Both the position numbers and the translations under genes were made by a program. DNA of 64,000 nt from Marinobacter aromaticivorans. Lineage in GTDB: Bacteria; Pseudomonadota; Gammaproteobacteria; Pseudomonadales; Oleiphilaceae. The stretch spans positions 124,001 to 188,000 of the forward strand of contig NZ_NIHD01000007.1 in the NCBI RefSeq assembly GCF_002806975.1, in the 5' to 3' direction. The notes beneath the pieces were generated by a model. The model was not told the DNA's origin, searched no databases, and saw only the letters and a list, made by a program, of their open reading frames with translations. Each line of letters opens with the position of its first letter. Positions within the stretch are counted from its first letter, which is position 1. Shown piece by piece: positions 8,093 through 20,198 of this stretch.

Positions 8093-10486
8093 TCAGGGAG
8101 TTCCGAAACGGCGTCGCTCGCGCTCATCAAATCCATAAATGGCGTTGGAGATCGACGTGGACGCTCCTCCGCTGCCACCCAGGCCTTTTAACTGAACCTG
8201 GAACAGTATACGGCTGTCCAGCTCCTGGTCATCGGTCAGATAATTCTGGTGAACCAGCTGAACGCTCCAGCAACAGTTGTTGTACTCAATTCCGGCAAGG
8301 GAGCCAACCGTGCGGTCAAGCGTCGAATCGTAGACCCAGCGGCCAATCAGGCTAACACGGTCTGTTGCCGGCAGAACTGCCGCAATGTCCGACTGTTCCA
8401 GATTATCCTTGCTATAGGTGTGCCCGACGCTGGCCAGGTAACGGTAGTCCTGTGAGTGAAAAACAAGCTGGCTGCGCCCCTCTTCTGTTTCCCCGGTGTC
8501 CGGATCCCAGAGCCCGGACGATCGAATTTGCAGATTCTGCAGCGGGTTGAGTACCACCTCCCCTGCCAGCGGTGAACGACTGCGGGTTCCCCCACCTTCA
8601 CCAAACAGAGTTACTTCGCGATCATCAAAATACTGCACCTGGCCAATACTGACGCGGGCCCGCTCGGCCCCGGTCAGCAGATCATTGAAGCGGCTGGTCA
8701 GGGCCACGGTCAACTGGTTGGCGTCGCCTACCCGGTCGCCGCCGACAAAACGATCCGGCTGGAACAATTGCTCAAAACGGAAGGTCTGCACGTCCGTATC
8801 AAACGATGGAATATAGTTCTGGTCTTCTTCCGCATCCGCCCAGGCATAATAAAGCCGGGGCTCAAGGGTCTGATTGTAGGGCACATCAAACAGGCTCGAC
8901 TGGCGATCAAAATACAGGCCATTATCCCATTCCACCACAGGAACCGTGCGATCAAACGCACCGTCCCCGGCACTGTAGTCGTCCAGCTCGTAGCGGGTGT
9001 AATCCAGGCTGACCGAGGGGCGGCTGAAGCCCCAGAGTGCCCGCATGGGCAGAGCCAGCTCCGGGCGGGCACGAAAACGCTGACCATTGGCCCGGTCGAG
9101 CCCGGTCAGTGTTTCGTTATCCCGGTAGAACCAGGTGTACTGGCTCTCCAGCCCGGCCTCAAACCAGCCCGCCTCAGCAGTACCGGCATAAATCACTTCT
9201 GGCAGCTGGGCATAAGGCCTGTCCGCCTGGGCAATGCGGTCGCTGACGGTCTGGTAATCATTGATGTACACATCAAAATACTGGTTCGGCCCCTGATAAC
9301 GCACACCGCCTTTACGCTGCAGATGTGTGGCCTGATTGATATCCAGGCTCCGGTTCAGATCGCCCAGGTAATCCTCATCACTGACTGAAGAAAAATCGCC
9401 GTAGCCGTTCCAGCCACTGCCCAACGCCGCCCGGGTGGAGGCATCCAGAGCCCAGCGCTGCCCGTTCTCACCGGGGTTTTCATCTTTGTAGGTGGAATCG
9501 TTGTCTATATAGCCAAGCTGCAATGTCGTTTGCCCGAGAGTGCTGAGATACCGGCCCTCAAGCTCATTGAACAAACCGCGGCCGTGGATGTATTGCGGTG
9601 TGAGCGTGGCATCGTAATGGGGGGCCAGGTTCAGATAATAGGGCACCGCGATAAACGCACCGCTGCCGGCGCTGGACGAACCAAACTGCGGATACAGGAA
9701 ACCGGTTTTGCGACGGTCATCAATGGGGAAACTGGCGTAGGGCCAGTAAAATACCGGAACATCAAGAACCTCGAGGCGAACATGCTTTGCCGTGCCGAAG
9801 CCCTCGGCCTGATCCAGCTTGATATCGGAGGCTACAATTGCCCAGTCGTTTTGCTGCGGGCCACAGGTCGTCAGCATACCGTCACGGATTTCTACCAGCG
9901 AGTCATCGAACCGGGAGAGGCTTCCGGCCCTGCCCCGCATTTCCGGCCCGTGCAACAGAAACGTTGCGGTATTGATATCAAAACGACCGGACTCCACGCT
10001 GTACTTCGCGCGCTCGCCGGTCAGCACAAAGCCTTCACCACGGCTGACCAGAGGACCTTGAATCGAAACCAGGCCGATACTCTGATTGTAACGGGCTTCC
10101 GGGCCCGTCACCTGAAAACTTCCCTGGCTCAGTCTTACATCGCCCTGAAGATACAGCTCCTTGTCGATTTCATAACGAGCAGTCAGGCCACTGGCATGCA
10201 AGGGGACAGCTTCTCCATCACTGGCGGCGGCATCGCCGGATGCGATCAGGCCACCATCGCCGGTGCCCGATGGCAGGTAACCACCTTCGCAGAATACCGG
10301 CAGGGAATTCCGGACGGACTCCGGAAGCTGGCTTTTCCAGCGCCAGTCCAGCTCAGCGGCAGAGGGCGCCTCCTGGGCGGCTGAAAGTCCGGCTCCTGAA
10401 GCCATAAGAAACCCGGCCAGCAAGCCCGCAACCTGGCGCTGCAATGTGCCTTTCTGCGCCTGCAGATAACGCTCGGACACTGACAC
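8093..10486 (-). CDS. lptD: LPS-assembly outer-membrane protein LptD
   Basis: About 797 residues from the GTG at 10486. An N-terminal hydrophobic signal (VAGLLAGFLMASGAGLSAAQ) is followed by a periplasmic OstA/LptA-like beta-jellyroll with LYLQGDVRLSQGSFQVTGPEA. A long C-terminal beta-barrel then inserts LPS into the outer leaflet. An adjacent cysteine pair (YNNCCWSV) near the C-terminus and N-terminal cysteines (VFCEGG, LTTCGPQ) fit the interdomain disulfides known in E. coli LptD. The frame stays open to 10618, and an ATG at 10549 would add 21 residues. GTG 10486 is preferred because AGGAA precedes it and it leaves a clean signal peptide. amgK diverges from it. Confidence 0.92.
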   Translation of the reverse strand: MSVSERYLQAQKGTLQRQVAGLLAGFLMASGAGLSAAQEAPSAAELDWRWKSQLPESVRNSLPVFCEGGYLPSGTGDGGLIASGDAAASDGEAVPLHASGLTARYEIDKELYLQGDVRLSQGSFQVTGPEARYNQSIGLVSIQGPLVSRGEGFVLTGERAKYSVESGRFDINTATFLLHGPEMRGRAGSLSRFDDSLVEIRDGMLTTCGPQQNDWAIVASDIKLDQAEGFGTAKHVRLEVLDVPVFYWPYASFPIDDRRKTGFLYPQFGSSSAGSGAFIAVPYYLNLAPHYDATLTPQYIHGRGLFNELEGRYLSTLGQTTLQLGYIDNDSTYKDENPGENGQRWALDASTRAALGSGWNGYGDFSSVSDEDYLGDLNRSLDINQATHLQRKGGVRYQGPNQYFDVYINDYQTVSDRIAQADRPYAQLPEVIYAGTAEAGWFEAGLESQYTWFYRDNETLTGLDRANGQRFRARPELALPMRALWGFSRPSVSLDYTRYELDDYSAGDGAFDRTVPVVEWDNGLYFDRQSSLFDVPYNQTLEPRLYYAWADAEEDQNYIPSFDTDVQTFRFEQLFQPDRFVGGDRVGDANQLTVALTSRFNDLLTGAERARVSIGQVQYFDDREVTLFGEGGGTRSRSPLAGEVVLNPLQNLQIRSSGLWDPDTGETEEGRSQLVFHSQDYRYLASVGHTYSKDNLEQSDIAAVLPATDRVSLIGRWVYDSTLDRTVGSLAGIEYNNCCWSVQLVHQNYLTDDQELDSRILFQVQLKGLGGSGGASTSISNAIYGFDERERRRFGTP

Positions 10487-10756
10487 GATAGCTGGGTTCC
10501 TGTTCCGGGTGCATAAAAGGGACTGTGAATAGCGCGGCAGGGCACACATACACAACCGACAGCGGTGTAGTTTACACGTGGCCCCGAGGCTTGTTAACGG
10601 AAACAGGCCGCTAAACAAAACTCCGCTGCAAAACCGGCTTACCCTCTTTATACTCCGTACAGGGTGCCTGCTGAAAAATCCCGTTGTGGATCCGGTTCAG
10701 GGCCTGCCCGTTTCTGCTTCAAATGTATCACTTACGTCAGGATAACAACCCAAGCT

Positions 10757-12507
<1,751 letters not shown>

Positions 12508-12511
12508 CGCC

Positions 12512-13261
12512 ATGGCGACCCGCCCCGCACAACCGGCCTTGCCGCCAAGAATGGACGCAGTATTTTCCAGGCTGCTGCGCAAGCTTTCAAACTCTGGCCA
12601 TCAGGCGCACGAATTGATTGCCCAGACCCGCCTGCCCCGGTGGTGTCGGCGCCCCCTGTTTTTCTTCCTGGGCTATATCGCAAAAGCAGAGGGGCGCGTA
12701 TCGGAGCAGGACATACGTTTTGCAGAAAGCCTCATCACAGCGCTGGGGTTATCAAAGAGCCAGAGACACAAGGCCATACGCAGCTTTGAACAGGGCAAAA
12801 CCTCCCAAAATCTGCCACCGCTTACCGGCCTCACACTAAGGCTCAGCCACCACCTCTGGCCCGCCCCGGCCCTGAAAATTGCCATTTGCCTGTGCCACGC
12901 CGCACAAGTAAGAGGCCGCCCGACAAAGCCCCGCCGATATCGCTGCGAAGACGCCATTGACCAGATTGGACTGCCGGTATCCGTCAGCGAGGACATTTTT
13001 GACAGCTATGCCGCCCGGGTGTGGGACGACATCAGCAGTACGCCGCTAAAACCCGCGAACCTGGAACAGGCATGCGCTCTTCTTGGCGTTACCCGAAGGG
13101 ACCCGGTGGCCACGATCAAACGGGCATACCGGAAAAAAGTCTCCGAATACCACCCGGACAAACTGGCCCAGCAGCAGCTCAGCGACGCCGAGCGCGCACT
13201 GGCCAAGGAGCGCCTGCTGGTTTATCAGCAAGCCTGGGAGCTTATCCGGCGGCACTACTGA
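12512..13261 (+). CDS. TerB-like and J-domain protein (DjlA-type)
   Basis: A 249-residue protein with a TerB-like helical region (about residues 35-110, FFFLGYIAKAEGRVSEQDIRFAE) and a C-terminal J-domain of about 60 residues. The J-domain contains the HPD tripeptide (SEYHPDKL), so it can stimulate an Hsp70 ATPase. The layout matches DjlA, but no N-terminal membrane anchor is evident, unlike E. coli DjlA. It starts at ATG 12512 behind GGGAG, 4 bases after murU, so it is probably the third gene of that operon. A co-chaperone role is a family-based inference. Confidence 0.8.
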   Translation: MATRPAQPALPPRMDAVFSRLLRKLSNSGHQAHELIAQTRLPRWCRRPLFFFLGYIAKAEGRVSEQDIRFAESLITALGLSKSQRHKAIRSFEQGKTSQNLPPLTGLTLRLSHHLWPAPALKIAICLCHAAQVRGRPTKPRRYRCEDAIDQIGLPVSVSEDIFDSYAARVWDDISSTPLKPANLEQACALLGVTRRDPVATIKRAYRKKVSEYHPDKLAQQQLSDAERALAKERLLVYQQAWELIRRHY

Positions 13262-13322
13262 CGAACGGTCCTGATGCAGCACCCATTGCCATGGCTATCC
13301 CTGCTCTCGAATTTTTCTGCTG

Positions 13323-14288
13323 TTAACGTGCATCCGGCTTTAACCAGGCCGATATTCTGCTCGCCAGGGCCTTCCCGTCTGGCGGTATGCTTGCAGAGCC
13401 TGGAGCCACGGGCTGCAAGCTGAAAGCTTCCATTCCCGCCCGTTGCAAACGGGCCTTGCGCCGCACCCGGTCTTCCGATGAAGACAACTCCAGAATGCGC
13501 GACACAGAAGCGCTTTCCAGCGCTTCCGCCAACCGATCGCTATCCCGGGGATAGAACGCGGGCTCAACCCAGATCAGTGCCGCAGGTGTTTTCAATCCTG
13601 CAACAAAAGGCACCACATGGTTGCTGCCACGACCTATCCCGACCACACCTGCAAGCTGGTACCCGCGCTGCTCAAGCAGCGTTTCAGCCGCTGACAGTTC
13701 GTTCCGGATTCGGGAGCGGTACACAGCTTCCATCTCCACCGGCGTTTCCGGTGCCATGACATCAATGGTTGCCGGACTGGCGGCCTTCCGGCCCGGCTCT
13801 GTGGCTTCTGTTCCGGGCGCAGAACCCGGACGCTCAAGAACCTGTTCAAGTGAAGCGGGCGGGGCTTCAAGGCCCAGCGAAAGTACCGCCAGCTTCCGGG
13901 TTGCCAACTCCCGGGCCAGTGCCCCTGCCAGGCCGGATGCGGCATTCTCGCCCTCGTCGGCCAAAATAATCAGGGCGCCTCTTGCCGGGGCCTCCGTTTC
14001 GGGCCAGAAAAGCGCCAGCGTGCGGGAACCGTCTTCCATATCCAGCCATAATGCGGAGTCCGGAAACCTCTGGCTGAGGCCCCACTCACCCAGGCCAGAC
14101 GACACCACTCCCCGCACTTCGCCGATTGGAGACTTTGCTTCCTCCGCTGAGGGCTCTTCATTTTGCGCTGAAGGCTCTTCCTCCAGAGCAAATGCGGGCA
14201 GACTGTTGACTGCCAGCAGAATGGCCAGCATGCAACCACTTATGTTCCTGCCGCAGCTGCGTCGGCTTATTGCTCTGGATCGGTGCAC
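13323..14288 (-). CDS. DUF3530 family exported alpha/beta-hydrolase-like protein
   Basis: A 321-residue protein with an N-terminal export signal ([16 protein letters not shown]), then an acidic low-complexity linker rich in Glu/Ser/Pro. The fold resembles an alpha/beta hydrolase, with GRGSNHVV in the position of a nucleophile elbow, as in DUF3530. The GTG at 14288 is supported by GAGGAG eight bases upstream; an internal ATG at 14231 is the alternative. Its substrate is unknown. It converges with the TerB/J-domain gene and diverges from rpe. Confidence 0.72.
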   Translation of the reverse strand: MHRSRAISRRSCGRNISGCMLAILLAVNSLPAFALEEEPSAQNEEPSAEEAKSPIGEVRGVVSSGLGEWGLSQRFPDSALWLDMEDGSRTLALFWPETEAPARGALIILADEGENAASGLAGALARELATRKLAVLSLGLEAPPASLEQVLERPGSAPGTEATEPGRKAASPATIDVMAPETPVEMEAVYRSRIRNELSAAETLLEQRGYQLAGVVGIGRGSNHVVPFVAGLKTPAALIWVEPAFYPRDSDRLAEALESASVSRILELSSSEDRVRRKARLQRAGMEAFSLQPVAPGSASIPPDGKALASRISAWLKPDAR

Positions 14289-14401
14289 AGTTCCTGCTCC
14301 TCTGGCTACGAAAAAACCCTTGTGTGCTGTTAGAATGTCACCCGTTTGCGGTTTGCCGCAAGATTACTGTCAATTACCGCCAATTGTTTGCGAGAAGCGT
14401 T

Positions 14402-15103
14402 ATGAACCCTTACCTGATCGCCCCATCCATTCTGTCTGCCGACTTTGCCCGCTTGGGCGAAGAAGTGGATAACGTGCTGTCAGCCGGCGCAGACGTGGTG
14501 CATTTCGATGTCATGGACAACCATTATGTGCCCAACCTGACCATCGGGCCGATGGTGTGCGAAGCGCTGCGCAAGTATGGCGTTACTGCGCCTATCGATG
14601 TACACCTGATGGTAACGCCGGTGGACGATCTGATCCGCATGTTCATTGATGCCGGTGCCAGCTACATCACTTTCCACCCGGAAGCCACACAGCATATCGA
14701 CCGTTCCCTGCAGCTGATTCGCGAGGGTGGCTGCAAAGCCGGCCTGGTGTTCAACCCGGCCACGCCGCTGCATTACATGGATCACGTGATGGACAAGCTC
14801 GATATGGTGCTGATGATGTCGGTAAACCCCGGTTTTGGTGGCCAGAAGTTCATTCCCGGCACCCTGGACAAGCTGCGGGAAGCCCGTAAGCGCATCGACG
14901 CCAGCAACTATAACATCCGGCTGGAAATCGACGGCGGCGTAAAAACCGACAACATCCGTGAAATTGCCGAGGCCGGCGCCGACACCTTTGTTGCAGGCTC
15001 GGCCATTTTCAACACAGACAATTACAAGGCCACCATTGATGCCATGCGCCTGGAACTGGAATACGCCCGCACCGCACTGGGCCAGAAGGTACTGAGCCAA
15101 TGA
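14402..15103 (+). CDS. rpe: Ribulose-phosphate 3-epimerase Rpe
   Basis: A 233-residue TIM-barrel epimerase interconverting ribulose 5-phosphate and xylulose 5-phosphate. Signatures are [16 protein letters not shown] at the N-terminus, [19 protein letters not shown], and [12 protein letters not shown] with [12 protein letters not shown] near the C-terminus, which carry the metal ligands and catalytic aspartates. The stop overlaps the gph start by 4 bases. rpe-gph-trpE is a known gene order in pseudomonads. Confidence 0.97.
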   Translation: MNPYLIAPSILSADFARLGEEVDNVLSAGADVVHFDVMDNHYVPNLTIGPMVCEALRKYGVTAPIDVHLMVTPVDDLIRMFIDAGASYITFHPEATQHIDRSLQLIREGGCKAGLVFNPATPLHYMDHVMDKLDMVLMMSVNPGFGGQKFIPGTLDKLREARKRIDASNYNIRLEIDGGVKTDNIREIAEAGADTFVAGSAIFNTDNYKATIDAMRLELEYARTALGQKVLSQ

Positions 15104-15789
15104 GCCTGGCAGGTCTGTTCAATGCGCGCTGGCCCGGTGTTGCGCTGTTTGATCTCGACGGCACCCTGGTAGACAGTGCTCCGGATCTTGCTGCCGCGGT
15201 GGACCGCACCCTTGAACAGTTGGGACGCAAACCGGCGGGCCTTGAAAAAGTGCGCCAGTGGGTGGGCCACGGCTCCCCCATACTGATGCGGCGCGCCCTT
15301 GCTGGCAAAGCCGACTGGGAACCTGCGAGTGCGGCAGACGATGCCCTGTTTAACGATGCCCTGACGATGTTTTTCAACAACTACCGGCAGCTCAACGGCC
15401 AGCATGCCGTGGTTTTTCCCGGAGTTGAGCCCTGCCTTGAGGCATTAACCCGGCTCGGCTGCCGCATAGCCGTGGTAACCAACAAGCCGGAACAGTTTGT
15501 GGGCCCGCTGTTGAAACAACTGGGGCTGGAGGAGTATTTCCGGCTGGTGGTGGGGGGCGATACATTGAGTACCAAAAAGCCAGACCCCGGCCCGTTGCTC
15601 CATGCCATGGAAACACTGCAGGGCAGTCGTGGCACCACAGTGATGGTGGGTGATTCCGCGGCAGACGTCAGTGCGGCCCAGGCCGCCGGCATCCCCTGTG
15701 TGGCGGTCACCTACGGCTACAATTTTGGCCGCTCGGTGCAGGCACTGGGGGCAGACGCTGTGGTTGATTCCCTGAGCGAGCTTTTGTAA
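15100..15789 (+). CDS. gph: Phosphoglycolate phosphatase Gph
   Basis: A 229-residue HAD-family phosphatase. HAD motif I is [17 protein letters not shown] (nucleophile Asp near residue 18), motif II is AVVTNKPE, the motif III lysine is in [10 protein letters not shown], and motif IV is [17 protein letters not shown]. It removes 2-phosphoglycolate formed in DNA repair and oxygenase side reactions. Its ATG overlaps the rpe stop. A 247-base leader region separates it from trpE. Confidence 0.94.
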   Translation: MSLAGLFNARWPGVALFDLDGTLVDSAPDLAAAVDRTLEQLGRKPAGLEKVRQWVGHGSPILMRRALAGKADWEPASAADDALFNDALTMFFNNYRQLNGQHAVVFPGVEPCLEALTRLGCRIAVVTNKPEQFVGPLLKQLGLEEYFRLVVGGDTLSTKKPDPGPLLHAMETLQGSRGTTVMVGDSAADVSAAQAAGIPCVAVTYGYNFGRSVQALGADAVVDSLSELL

Positions 15790-15792
15790 TCT
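15764..15792 (+). promoter_or_regulatory. trpE: Candidate trp promoter (weak)
   Basis: TTGATT at 15764-15769 and TAATCT at 15787-15792 are separated by exactly 17 bases, about 50 bases before the trpL start. Both hexamers are only partial matches to the sigma-70 consensus, and the site overlaps the gph end. No TrpR-type operator is recognisable. Offered as the best candidate only. Confidence 0.25.
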
Positions 15793-15837
15793 CTCAGATC
15801 TTGAACTTTTTTCTTATCAATTCGGGAGATTCCTGCC

Positions 15838-15918
15838 GTGCAGGGACTGAATCTGACTGCCGCGCGAGGCACTTTTAATACCCGCGCAACACGATGGTGG
15901 CGATGGCGTACCGGCTGA
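15838..15918 (+). CDS. trpL: trp operon leader peptide TrpL
   Basis: A 26-codon frame starting GTG at 15838 behind GGGAG and ending TGA at 15916-15918. The C-terminal part reads ATRWWRWRTG, with three tryptophan codons (TGG TGG CGA TGG) within four codons. This is the classic layout of a leader peptide sensing charged tRNA-Trp by ribosome stalling. It lies about 120 bases before trpE. It was found by reading the leader directly, being too short for usual gene calling. Confidence 0.8.
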   Translation: MQGLNLTAARGTFNTRATRWWRWRTG

Positions 15919-15945
15919 ACACACTCAGCCCGGCGGAAAGCGAGC

Positions 15946-16000
15946 GCCTGCCCGTTTGACGCCACCACCCGGCAGGCCCCGGCCAGCATAGTGGCCTGCC
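15946..16000 (+). promoter_or_regulatory. Alternative hairpins of a trp attenuator
   Basis: Three segments can pair in two exclusive ways. GCCTGCCCG at 15946-15954 pairs with CCCGGCAGGC at 15968-15977. Alternatively GGCAGGCC at 15971-15978 pairs with GGCCTGCC at 15993-16000. This matches the 2:3 versus 3:4 logic of trp attenuation downstream of the Trp codons. There is no U-run after the 3:4 stem, so it is not an ordinary intrinsic terminator. It could act through Rho, pausing, or translation of trpE. Confidence 0.55.
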
Positions 16001-16036
16001 TACCGGAACGCAGATCAGATCCCAGGAAACCCGAAC

Positions 16037-17524
16037 ATGAACGCCGAACAATTCCGCAAGCTGGCACAGGCCGGCTTCAATCGTATCCCCGTGTACCGTG
16101 AAGTGCTTGCGGACATGGACACCCCCTTGAGTACCTACCTCAAGCTCGCCAGCGGTCCCTACTCCTATCTGTTTGAATCCGTTCAGGGTGGTGAAAAATG
16201 GGGCCGTTACTCCATCATCGGCCTGCCCAGCCAGGAAGTGCTCAAGGTATATGATCACCGCATAGAGATTCGCCGCCACGGGGAGCTGGTTGAAAGCGCT
16301 GAAGTGGATGACCCGCTGGCGTTTGTGGCCAGTTATCAGGCACGCTTCAACGCGCCCGACCTGGAAGAACTGCCCCGCTTTAACGGCGGCCTGGTGGGTT
16401 ATTTCGGCTACGACACAGTGCGCTACATTGAAAAGCGCCTGGCAAACAGCTGCCCCCCGGACCGCATTGGCACGCCGGACATACTGCTGATGGTGTCCAA
16501 CGAGCTGGTGGTGTTTGACAACCTGCGGGGCAAGCTGCACCTGATTGTGCACGTGGATCCGGCGGATGAACGCGGTTACGAAGATGCGCAGTTACGGCTG
16601 GACGAGCTGGAACAGAAGCTGCACCGGCAAACCGCCAACGCCCCGCAAACTCCGGCACACCTGCGCGGCAAAACCGTGGACGAAAGCGAGTTCGTGTCCG
16701 GCTTCAGCCAGGAAAAGTTCGAAGCCGCAGTGGATACCATCAAGGATTACGTGCTGGACGGCGACGTGATGCAAACCGTCATTTCCCAGCGCATGTCGAT
16801 CCCGTTTGAAGCGCCGCCGTTAAATTTGTACCGCTCACTGCGGGTATTGAACCCCTCGCCCTACATGTACTTCCTGGATCTGGACGACTTCCACATTGTG
16901 GGCTCGTCGCCGGAAATTCTGGCGCGCATGGAAGACCGTGAAGTCACCGTTCGCCCCATCGCCGGCACCCGCAAACGCGGCGCTACGGAAGCCGAGGATC
17001 GGGCCCTGGAAGCCGAACTGCTGGCCGACCCGAAAGAGATTGCCGAACACCTGATGCTGATCGACCTGGGCCGTAACGACGCCGGTCGTGTATCAGAAAC
17101 CGGCACCGTAAAGCTTACTGAAAAAATGGCGGTGGAACGCTACTCCCACGTGATGCACATTGTGTCCAACGTGACCGGTCAGGTAAAAGACGGCACCAGT
17201 TGCCTCGACGTACTCAAGGCCACCCTGCCCGCAGGTACCCTGAGCGGCGCCCCGAAAACCCGGGCCATGGAAATCATCGACGAACTGGAACCGGTCAAAC
17301 GGGGTGTTTACGGCGGCGCCGTGGGCTACCTCTCGTTCAATGGCAACATGGACACGGCCATCGCCATCCGCACTGCGGTGATCAAGGACAAGACCCTGCA
17401 CATACAGGCCGGTGCCGGCATAGTGGCCGACTCCATACCCCGCCTTGAGTGGAAAGAAACCATGAACAAGGGCCGCGCCATTTTCCGCGCCGTGGCCATG
17501 ACCTACAACGATTTCGACCACTGA
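16037..17524 (+). CDS. trpE: Anthranilate synthase component I TrpE
   Basis: A 495-residue chorismate-utilising enzyme that makes anthranilate with TrpG. The feedback-inhibition site is visible as [15 protein letters not shown] near residue 47. Catalytic stretches are [27 protein letters not shown], and [18 protein letters not shown] near the C-terminus. AGGAA precedes the ATG. trpG follows 15 bases later. Expression is probably controlled by the trpL leader. Confidence 0.97.
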   Translation: MNAEQFRKLAQAGFNRIPVYREVLADMDTPLSTYLKLASGPYSYLFESVQGGEKWGRYSIIGLPSQEVLKVYDHRIEIRRHGELVESAEVDDPLAFVASYQARFNAPDLEELPRFNGGLVGYFGYDTVRYIEKRLANSCPPDRIGTPDILLMVSNELVVFDNLRGKLHLIVHVDPADERGYEDAQLRLDELEQKLHRQTANAPQTPAHLRGKTVDESEFVSGFSQEKFEAAVDTIKDYVLDGDVMQTVISQRMSIPFEAPPLNLYRSLRVLNPSPYMYFLDLDDFHIVGSSPEILARMEDREVTVRPIAGTRKRGATEAEDRALEAELLADPKEIAEHLMLIDLGRNDAGRVSETGTVKLTEKMAVERYSHVMHIVSNVTGQVKDGTSCLDVLKATLPAGTLSGAPKTRAMEIIDELEPVKRGVYGGAVGYLSFNGNMDTAIAIRTAVIKDKTLHIQAGAGIVADSIPRLEWKETMNKGRAIFRAVAMTYNDFDH

Positions 17525-17539
17525 GGCGAGGGACACATC

Positions 17540-18121
17540 ATGCTGGTAATGATCGACAACTACGATTCCTTCACCTACAACGTGGTGCAGTACCTTGCAG
17601 AGCTGGGTGCCGAGGTGCAGGTACACCGCAACGACGAAATCACTGTGGAGCAGATCGAAGCGCTAAACCCGGAACAGCTGGTAATCTCCCCCGGTCCCTG
17701 CACACCCAATGAAGCGGGGGTTTCCATGGAAGCCATTCGCCACTTTGCCGGCAAAATTCCCATACTCGGCATCTGCCTGGGCCACCAGGCCATCGGCCAG
17801 GTATTCGGCGGCAAGATCATCCGCGCCGGGCGCGTGATGCATGGAAAAGTCTCCCCGGTGTTTCACAACAACACCGGCGTATTCCGTGGCCTTAACAACC
17901 CTGTGCAGGCTACCCGCTACCACAGCCTGGTGATCGAACAGGCCAGCCTGCCGGACTGTCTGGAAATGACTGCATGGACCCGCAACAGCGACGGCAGCGT
18001 GGAAGAAATCATGGGCGTGCGCCACAAGACCCTGGCCATCGAAGGGGTGCAGTTCCACCCGGAATCCATCATGAGCGAACAGGGCCACGAACTGCTGCGC
18101 AACTTCCTGCGAACCCAATAA
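17540..18121 (+). CDS. trpG: Anthranilate synthase component II TrpG (glutamine amidotransferase)
   Basis: A 193-residue class I glutamine amidotransferase. It has [14 protein letters not shown] at the N-terminus, the nucleophile cysteine in [11 protein letters not shown] (near residue 79), and the catalytic His-Glu in [12 protein letters not shown] near the C-terminus. It supplies ammonia to TrpE. It may also serve PabB, since trpG and pabA are often one shared gene. It sits between trpE and trpD. Confidence 0.96.
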   Translation: MLVMIDNYDSFTYNVVQYLAELGAEVQVHRNDEITVEQIEALNPEQLVISPGPCTPNEAGVSMEAIRHFAGKIPILGICLGHQAIGQVFGGKIIRAGRVMHGKVSPVFHNNTGVFRGLNNPVQATRYHSLVIEQASLPDCLEMTAWTRNSDGSVEEIMGVRHKTLAIEGVQFHPESIMSEQGHELLRNFLRTQ

Positions 18122-18135
18122 AAAAGGCAAAACCA

Positions 18136-19164
18136 ATGAACATGAAAGACGCACTGAACCGGGTGGCGGAAAACCTCGACATGTCCCGGGACGAAATGAA
18201 ACAGGTGATGCGCATCGTCATGAACGGCGAAGCCACCGACGCCCAGATAGGCGCCCTGCTGATGGGACTGCGCATCAAAAGCGAAACCGTGGACGAAATC
18301 ACCGGCGCCGTGGAAGTCATGCGCGAACTGGTCTCCGGCGTAACCATCAAGGCCGAGCCACTGGTGGACATAGTCGGCACCGGCGGCGACGGCGCCAACC
18401 TGTTCAACGTATCCTCCGCCTCCGCATTCGTTGTGGCTGCGGCAGGCGGCTTTGTCGCCAAACACGGCAACCGCGCCGTCTCCTCCAAAAGCGGCAGCGC
18501 CGATCTGATTGAACAGGCGGGCATCAACCTCAACCTTACACCGGAACAGGTCGCCCGCTGCGTGGAACAGATCGGCGTCGGCTTCATGTTCGCCCCGGCC
18601 CACCACGGCGCCATGAAACACGCCGTCGGCCCGCGCAGGGAAATGGGCTGCCGCACCCTGTTCAACATCCTCGGCCCCATGACCAACCCCGCGGGCGTCA
18701 AACACCAGCTAGTGGGGGTATTCAGCAAAGCCCTCTGCCGCCCCATGGCCGAAGTACTGCAAAAACTGGGCTCCGAGCACATCATGGTTGTGGCTTCCAA
18801 AGACGGCCTGGATGAAATCAGCCTGGCAAGCGTCACCCATGTGGCGGAACTGAAAAACGGCGAAATCATCGAATACGACATAACCCCGGAAGACCTCGGC
18901 GTAAAGAGTCAGAGCCTGGTAGGCCTGTCCGTTGACACTGCCGAAGAATCCCTGAAACTGATCAAGGCCGCCTTCGGACGGGGCCACGACGAAATGGCCG
19001 AAAAAGCCCGGGACCTGATCGCCCTCAACGCTGGCGCTGCCATCTACGTTGCCGGCCTGGCACCGACCGCTAAAATGGGTGTGGAAATGGCACTGGACGC
19101 CATGGGTTCCGGCCTGGCGGCTGGAAAACTGGCGGAACTGGCGGATTTTTCGCACTGTTTTTGA
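18136..19164 (+). CDS. trpD: Anthranilate phosphoribosyltransferase TrpD
   Basis: A 342-residue enzyme that joins anthranilate to PRPP. The PRPP-binding [15 protein letters not shown] motif lies near residue 79, [18 protein letters not shown] follows, and [20 protein letters not shown] matches the family. The ATG at 18136 is chosen ([10 protein letters not shown]). It is 14 bases after trpG, with a purine-rich AAAAAGG before the start. A 200-base gap with structured element 3 separates it from trpC. Confidence 0.97.
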   Translation: MNMKDALNRVAENLDMSRDEMKQVMRIVMNGEATDAQIGALLMGLRIKSETVDEITGAVEVMRELVSGVTIKAEPLVDIVGTGGDGANLFNVSSASAFVVAAAGGFVAKHGNRAVSSKSGSADLIEQAGINLNLTPEQVARCVEQIGVGFMFAPAHHGAMKHAVGPRREMGCRTLFNILGPMTNPAGVKHQLVGVFSKALCRPMAEVLQKLGSEHIMVVASKDGLDEISLASVTHVAELKNGEIIEYDITPEDLGVKSQSLVGLSVDTAEESLKLIKAAFGRGHDEMAEKARDLIALNAGAAIYVAGLAPTAKMGVEMALDAMGSGLAAGKLAELADFSHCF

Positions 19165-19232
19165 CTTTCAGACCAAACAGGCTGAGCAAGCAGTGGAGCC
19201 TCCTGCCAGCGAGGCCAGCATCCAAATTCTGA

Positions 19233-19344
19233 GAGCCTGCCGGTAGCCGCCTCTCAAAACTGTCTGCAGCCAGGGATGGCTGCAGCCAAGCCCTACAGGG
19301 ACGTATTCACGGGCGTGTTTTGAGAGGCGGCTGCCGGCAGGCTC
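19233..19344 (+). repeat. Structured GGA-hairpin element, copy 3 (between trpD and trpC)
   Basis: The arms 19233-19260 and 19317-19344 pair over 28 bp with one T.G pair, a G.U wobble in the trp mRNA. The 56-nt core folds into GCAGCCAGGGATGGCTGC (7-bp stem, GGGA loop) and TACAGGGACGTA (GGA in the loop). The second closely fits the CsrA consensus RUACARGGAUGU. The GGA strand is the trp mRNA strand, and the element ends 20 bases before the trpC ATG. The outer stem sequence is unrelated to copies 1 and 2 but is still exactly 28 bp. Confidence 0.82.
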
Positions 19345-19364
19345 AAACACGGAACCAGACAAAA

Positions 19365-20180
19365 ATGGCCAAGCAAAACGACAAAACCCCCACCATCCTG
19401 CGCAAAATCGTAGAAAGAAAGTGGGAAGAAATCGACTCACGCAAGCGGCAAAAGAGCCTGGAAGACCTCAAGGCCCTATCCGGCGACCAGCCAGATACAA
19501 GAGGCTTCGCCAGCGCCCTGCGCCGACGCATCGAAGCCAGCACCCCTGCGGTTATCGCCGAAATCAAAAAGGCCTCCCCCAGCAAAGGCATACTCCGCGA
19601 CCCCTTTGAGCCGGCCGAAATCGCCGAAAGCTACGAACGGGGGGGCGCTGCCTGCCTGTCCGTACTCACCGATCACGACTTCTTCAAAGGCCACGAAGAC
19701 TACCTGATCGCCGCCCGCAACGCCTGCAGCCTGCCGGTTATCCGCAAAGACTTCATGGTTGCGCCCTACCAGGTGTACGAAGCCCGCACCATCGGTGCCG
19801 ACTGCATACTCCTGATCGCCGCCTGCCTAACCAAAGACCAGATGCAGGAACTCGAAGGCATAGCCCATGAAACCGGCATGGACGTACTGGTAGAAGTGCA
19901 CAACAGCGAAGAAATGGACGATGCACTCACCCTCAGCACGCCACTGGTGGGCATCAACAACCGCGACCTGCACAGCTTCGATGTGTCCCTGGACACCACC
20001 TTCAACCTGCACCAGCGCATAGGCCCGGAACGTATGGCCATCACCGAAAGCGGCATCATGACCCGGGCCGACGTGGAAGCCATGACCGGCCGGGGCATTT
20101 ACGGATTTCTGGTGGGCGAATCCTTCATGCGCGCGGCCAGTCCGGGCAAGAAGCTGCAGGAACTGTTTTTCCCGGAATAG
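19365..20180 (+). CDS. trpC: Indole-3-glycerol phosphate synthase TrpC
   Basis: A 271-residue single-domain TIM-barrel enzyme, with no fused TrpF. Signatures are [16 protein letters not shown] near residue 65, [31 protein letters not shown], and [12 protein letters not shown] with the C-terminal [11 protein letters not shown]. The ATG at 19365 (MAKQNDK) is the likely start; the frame is open further upstream but there lies inside the structured element. No good Shine-Dalgarno is seen right before the ATG, so the nearby hairpin element may matter for its translation. Confidence 0.96.
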   Translation: MAKQNDKTPTILRKIVERKWEEIDSRKRQKSLEDLKALSGDQPDTRGFASALRRRIEASTPAVIAEIKKASPSKGILRDPFEPAEIAESYERGGAACLSVLTDHDFFKGHEDYLIAARNACSLPVIRKDFMVAPYQVYEARTIGADCILLIAACLTKDQMQELEGIAHETGMDVLVEVHNSEEMDDALTLSTPLVGINNRDLHSFDVSLDTTFNLHQRIGPERMAITESGIMTRADVEAMTGRGIYGFLVGESFMRAASPGKKLQELFFPE

Positions 20181-20198
20181 TCCAAAGAGGCCGGCGGA

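Noticed and set aside
19233..19344. Element 3 as an integron attC site or a REP/BIME repeat
   Set aside because: The conserved part is the interior and the variable part the outer stem, with two GGA hairpins. No integrase or transposase gene is nearby.
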